A stretch of 64,000 nucleotides of DNA from Hymenobacter norwichensis DSM 15439. GTDB taxonomy: Bacteria; Bacteroidota; Bacteroidia; Cytophagales; Hymenobacteraceae. Both the position numbers and the translations under genes were made by a program. The stretch lies in contig NZ_ATVL01000007.1 of the NCBI RefSeq assembly GCF_000420705.1, positions 744,001 to 808,000 on the forward strand. The letters run 5' to 3'. Positions 61,901-64,000 of the stretch are shown here, piece after piece; the first letter of the stretch is position 1; every line of letters begins with the position of its first letter. A model generated the notes under the pieces. That model saw nothing but the letters and a program-made list of their open reading frames with translations. It was not told where the DNA came from and made no database searches.

Positions 61901-62287
61901 GGCTGGGAGTAGCGCGCCCGTTTTGGTGGCCCGGCGGCTGATAACCACTTGCCCTTTCAGCACCTCATAAGCCAGGTTGAGTGGCTCAAACAGCTGAGTG
62001 AGTACCGTGGACAGTTGCTGCTGCTGCACCTGCAACGATACTTTGCGGTGCGCATCCACTATGCGCGAGCTATACACAAACTTCACATCGGCCTGCTGGC
62101 CGATGCGGTCTAGCGCGGTTTTCAGCTCCAGGTCGTTGACTTCCAGTGTAATAGTTCGAGAGAGAATTTCCTGCCGCTGCGGCAACAGATTGGCGCCGGC
62201 TGCGGGCTGGGGTGCCAACGACCAAGCTAGGCCGAGAAATGGAGCGGATAACCCCAGCCGAATCCGGGAGGGTAACGTAGTAGCCAT
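58922..62287 (-). CDS. SusC/RagA TonB-dependent transporter with N-terminal STN domain
   Basis: TonB-linked outer-membrane transducer of 1121 residues. After a signal peptide comes an STN (secretin/TonB N-terminal) domain, ITLEVNDLELKTALDRIGQQ to LAYEVLKGQVVI, the part that contacts a FecR anti-sigma factor. A carboxypeptidase-like domain (TVTGRVADAKGGGLPGVTVV), the SusC plug (VVIGYGTVRKRDLTGAV, DASSTAIYGAQGANGVLIV) and a barrel ending RQIIVGLNLSF follow. STN plus adjacent FecR and ECF sigma genes indicates ligand-induced trans-envelope signalling. Confidence 0.96.
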   Translation of the reverse strand: MATTLPSRIRLGLSAPFLGLAWSLAPQPAAGANLLPQRQEILSRTITLEVNDLELKTALDRIGQQADVKFVYSSRIVDAHRKVSLQVQQQQLSTVLTQLFEPLNLAYEVLKGQVVISRRATKTGALLPASQATAATADVTVTGRVADAKGGGLPGVTVVVKGTTQGTSTDGNGNFTLAVPSGGTLVFSSIGFVSQEVPVTGPTLNVVLAENTKALDEVVVIGYGTVRKRDLTGAVYSVKADDITKTPTHNAVEGLQGRVPGADITRASGAAGANSNILIRGTRSINGANNGPLVVIDGFQGGNISDLNPNDIESIEVLKDASSTAIYGAQGANGVLIVTTKRGLAGKVQVNYNGYYGVNDYQFPDSRTGDDYLALRREAWRATGDWNSPTDDPKIFPDPGEYDAVQNGQWVNWIDQVKNRGTQQSHAVSLRAGSDKTRVFSSLGYFREEGMLKNNNYNRYNARLNVDQTISKVFKAGLLSQVNFYKQNDRQNPLGQATQISPLGVPYNEAGEVNLYPIAADQTRISPLADERGPYVARDNTIRTNVIANGYLEVTPLEGLTFRSNLGTNLDFRRRGIYNDRTSFSQANNRTAVASTENTFNRFLNWDNILTYSREIGKHSLTLTGITSYIRSDIDNTYASGTNQLLASQLFYDLSSTSTATTRNILSPYVGSENMAYAARVNYSFAGKYLLTLSGRYDGASRLAPGNKWDFFPSVGVGWNIADEAFLQDTRWLSQLKLRASYGVSGNYSIAPYGTQSVLSASSRMSFGEVPAQFYQFQPTVGNPNLGWEKSAALNLGLDLGLFDNRLSATLDVYNTNTSDILLLRPLPISSGVTQVYENIGATRNRGVELAITSQNIATDKLRWSTTLTFTRNREEITKLINDRDIIATGTPETSSLLLGRPIGSFYSYQKLGIWQTSEADEAAQYKIGNYSFKPGDIKLADLNGDFTFNASDQGYIGSTVPKWVAGLQNTVSYRNFDLSVLAVARYGQFIDAKFLGRYNTSGGGNGPAILDYWTPENPSNDFPRPRRGTTLSSYQGYTGYQALNFVDGSFFKIRTLTLGYNLPKAWAGKALLENARLYVTGTNLLIITKSDLIENYDPERGGDESTPLSRQIIVGLNLSF

Positions 62288-62436
62288 AATTGCGGGGGAT
62301 TTTTAGGGAGGAACTGGCGTCTCCATCTGGCCGGATGGCACGACGTTATATAGCGGCCGGGCGGTGCAAGCTTCGCCGGCTCTTTTGCGCGGAAAACAGT
62401 AGCGGGTCAGGTCATAGCAGCAAGTGAAAAGGCGGA

Positions 62437-63555
62437 TTACTGGCAGCTGAAACCCGTCACAACAATCTGAGTATCCAGTACTTCGTAGCTGGCGTGCACT
62501 GCTTTACACAGCAGGTTGAGCTTTTCAAAAAGCGGTTCGTCGGAGAGAGAGGCCGTAATCGGGCAGTTGCCCAGCGTGGTTTCGTCGTACACGATGTCCA
62601 CGTTGTAGGCTTGCTCGATATCGGCGAATATTTTGCGAATCGGTGTTTCGGCGTATTCGAAAGCAACCGTACGCGGGGCGCCGGGCTGCAAAATGGGCTG
62701 CGGAACCAAGGAGCGAAGCAGCTTCCGGTTTTGCAGATGATAGATGACCTGCTGATTGGGCGCCAACACAAAGCCTTCCAGCTTGCGCGTGTGCAACTGC
62801 CGTTGCGCCTGCTGGCTTTCCTGCGGATACACCGATACCCGCCCGGTTTTCACTGTCACTACCACGGCGGGCGCCTCGGGCTGGGCCTGCACCTCGAAAC
62901 TGGTGCCGAGCACCTTGGTTACCAAATGCGCCGTCGAGACGAAGAAGGGCCGCTCGGGATTCTTCGACACCTCAAAAAACGCGTCGCCCTTTAAGTACAC
63001 CACGCGGGTAAGTCCGGTGAAGCGCGCCGGAAACGCCAAGCGAGTACGCGGGCGTAGCAGCACCGAGCTACCGTCAGGCAGATTAACCAGGCGCGTTTGG
63101 GGCCCAGTATTCACCACTTCCTTCAGTGCTTCTGCTTGCCGGGCTGCCGCTACAAGCGTTTCGTAGGAACTGGCGCTTGGCTGACGCACCTGCCACAGCT
63201 GCCAGCCCCCCAGCAGCGCGAAAACAAGTGCTGCTGCCGCCCAATACCAGTTGCCGCGGTGGCGCGAGTGGAAGGCTGGCGTGGTGGGCGTTTGCTCGGC
63301 CCCTATTTCCGTGAAAATACGCTGCTTGAGGTCCTGCTTTTCGTCGGTGGTAAGGCGCACCTGGGGCAGCTGGTGCAGGGCCAGCAGCAAGTGGCGCGCC
63401 AGCTCCACCTCGTCGCGCTGAAACGGGTACGTGGTTAACCACTGCTGCCAGAACGCTTCGGTGTCGGCATCGGGGGTGAGTACCCAGCGTGCAAAATGCT
63501 CGTCCTGGGCAAAGTCTTCGGCAGAAAAAGAGAGGTAATCGTGGGGGCCGGGCAT
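62437..63555 (-). CDS. FecR-family anti-sigma factor
   Basis: A 372-residue single-pass regulator. N-terminal cytoplasmic part (residues 1-100, sigma-binding), transmembrane helix near 107-125 (WYWAAAALVFALLGGWQLW), FecR domain (VNTGPQTRLVNLPDGSSVLL, VVYLKGDAFFEVSKNPERPF, VLGTSFEVQA) and a C-terminal DUF4974 domain (VAFEYAETPIRKIFADIEQA) that receives the STN signal. It lies between the partial sigma factor gene and the STN-SusC gene. Confidence 0.95.
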   Translation of the reverse strand: MPGPHDYLSFSAEDFAQDEHFARWVLTPDADTEAFWQQWLTTYPFQRDEVELARHLLLALHQLPQVRLTTDEKQDLKQRIFTEIGAEQTPTTPAFHSRHRGNWYWAAAALVFALLGGWQLWQVRQPSASSYETLVAAARQAEALKEVVNTGPQTRLVNLPDGSSVLLRPRTRLAFPARFTGLTRVVYLKGDAFFEVSKNPERPFFVSTAHLVTKVLGTSFEVQAQPEAPAVVVTVKTGRVSVYPQESQQAQRQLHTRKLEGFVLAPNQQVIYHLQNRKLLRSLVPQPILQPGAPRTVAFEYAETPIRKIFADIEQAYNVDIVYDETTLGNCPITASLSDEPLFEKLNLLCKAVHASYEVLDTQIVVTGFSCQ

Positions 63556-63677
63556 CAGTCAGCGGCTATCGTCCGGGCAGTGCGGTTGCCGGAGTAAAGG
63601 CCTGTGCTAGGTAAGAGCAAGCCCAACCATTTTTCTACCACGCATCGCGCAGTAATTCTTTAAATATTTTTTTTGCT

Positions 63678-63698
63678 CCGGTAAGCTCAGCATAATGG
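63678..63698. repeat. decayed remnant of the REP-like element
   Basis: CCGGTAAGCTCAGCATAATGG matches one arm of the 50364-50452 element at 17 of 21 positions, without a facing arm. It lies in the FecR/sigma gap and is probably a relic copy. Confidence 0.4.
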
Positions 63699-63755
63699 CC
63701 TTTGAGGCTTACTGTATAGTACAGTGCAACCTGCTACGAAAAATGGTAAGGACCC

Positions 63756-64000
63756 TCAGCTGCCCGGCAGCAACAGCAGCAGGGCCAAGCTGATAGTGAA
63801 AGAACGGCGCAGCTTCTGAAGGGCGCGGTACAGCAGGTTGGAAACCGTTTGCTCGTTGACTTGAAGCAAGTCGGCAATTTCTCTGATTTTGAAGTTGTTG
63901 AAATACTTCAGGTTGATAATTTCCTTTTCCCGGCCGGAAAGCTGGCCCAATGAGGTGCTGAGCTTGATAGTGCGGTGGTGCTCGTCTTCGGAAGCCATTA
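63756..64000 (-). CDS. ECF-type RNA polymerase sigma factor, N-terminus outside window
   Basis: Only the last ~81 residues are inside the window. They carry sigma-70 region 4: LGQLSGREKEIINLKYFNNF followed by KIREIADLLQVNEQTVSNLL and ALQKLRR, a helix-turn-helix for the -35 box. The gene continues upstream beyond base 64000. It is followed by FecR and STN-SusC, so it is the ECF sigma factor of that relay. The extreme C-terminus SFTISLALLLLLPGS is hydrophobic, unusual for region 4. Confidence 0.88.
   Translation of the reverse strand, partial: MASEDEHHRTIKLSTSLGQLSGREKEIINLKYFNNFKIREIADLLQVNEQTVSNLLYRALQKLRRSFTISLALLLLLPGS

Noticed and set aside
63756..63998. Complete 80-residue regulator starting at 63998
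   Set aside because: Region 4 alone without region 2; the frame continues to the window edge, so it is the end of a larger sigma factor.
1..64000. tRNA/rRNA genes, CRISPR arrays, IS elements and integrases
   Set aside because: I looked for TYC-loop-like motifs, regular spacer-repeat arrays and transposase motifs in all gaps and found none; a tRNAscan or ISfinder search would settle it.

Overview
The window looks like a piece of chromosome from a GC-rich, pigmented-soil-type member of the Bacteroidota, most like Hymenobacter or a close relative in the Cytophagales. The reasons are two SusC/SusD pairs, an ECF sigma / FecR anti-sigma / STN-bearing SusC relay, two proteins with type IX secretion (Por) sorting tails, SD-less C-rich 5' leaders, a few TAnnTTTG promoter-like boxes, and dispersed palindromes containing GCCGAAGCATCTC that I associate with Hymenobacter intergenic regions. 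The genus is an inference from gene content and style, not from a marker gene. I saw no rRNA, tRNA, CRISPR array, transposase or prophage.

Layout. 1-12.9 kb: M1 aminopeptidase (cut by the window start), a translationally coupled pair of DUF1399-like / Cys-Gly-tail genes, an alcohol dehydrogenase, an animal-type haem peroxidase, a BNR-repeat T9SS protein, topB with two small membrane-protein genes, and an unusual Lgt-like protein fused to a predicted beta-barrel. 13-19 kb: an NAD(P)-binding DUF2867-type protein, then lysC-lysA preceded by what looks like a lysine-codon leader peptide plus terminator (a translational attenuator), then a slipin. 19-26.4 kb: SusC/SusD pair with a large hairpin between the two genes, and an M28 peptidase. 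26.6-35.3 kb: a collinear biotin region (bioB, bioF, bioD, bioA and a ketosynthase overlapping bioA), interrupted by a secreted unknown, a frameshifted Imm51-type immunity gene and a T9SS serine hydrolase. 35.5-46 kb: housekeeping and small genes (acetyltransferase, YiaA-like, RluF-like, alpha/beta hydrolase, YebC, MBL-fold, XRE/DUF2975 pair).

42-48 kb carries two histidine-degradation genes (ureohydrolase of HutG type and hutU) separated by an inverted block. 48.07-49.38 kb is a strikingly AT-rich two-gene cassette (soluble protein plus four-helix membrane protein, ATGA overlap) of unknown function, the best candidate here for an acquired, undescribed system. 49.5-52.7 kb holds a dinucleotide-binding oxidoreductase, a large perfect REP-like hairpin, a small GNAT, a TraB/DUF5694-like protein and a DUF6985-like protein.

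52.7-64 kb reads as a pectin/acetylated-polysaccharide locus on the minus strand: ECF sigma factor (partial), FecR, STN-SusC, SusD, two GNAT genes, GH28 polygalacturonase, and an acetylxylan-esterase-type gene broken by a 5-bp tandem duplication. The sigma/FecR/STN-SusC relay would sense transport of the ligand and induce the locus.
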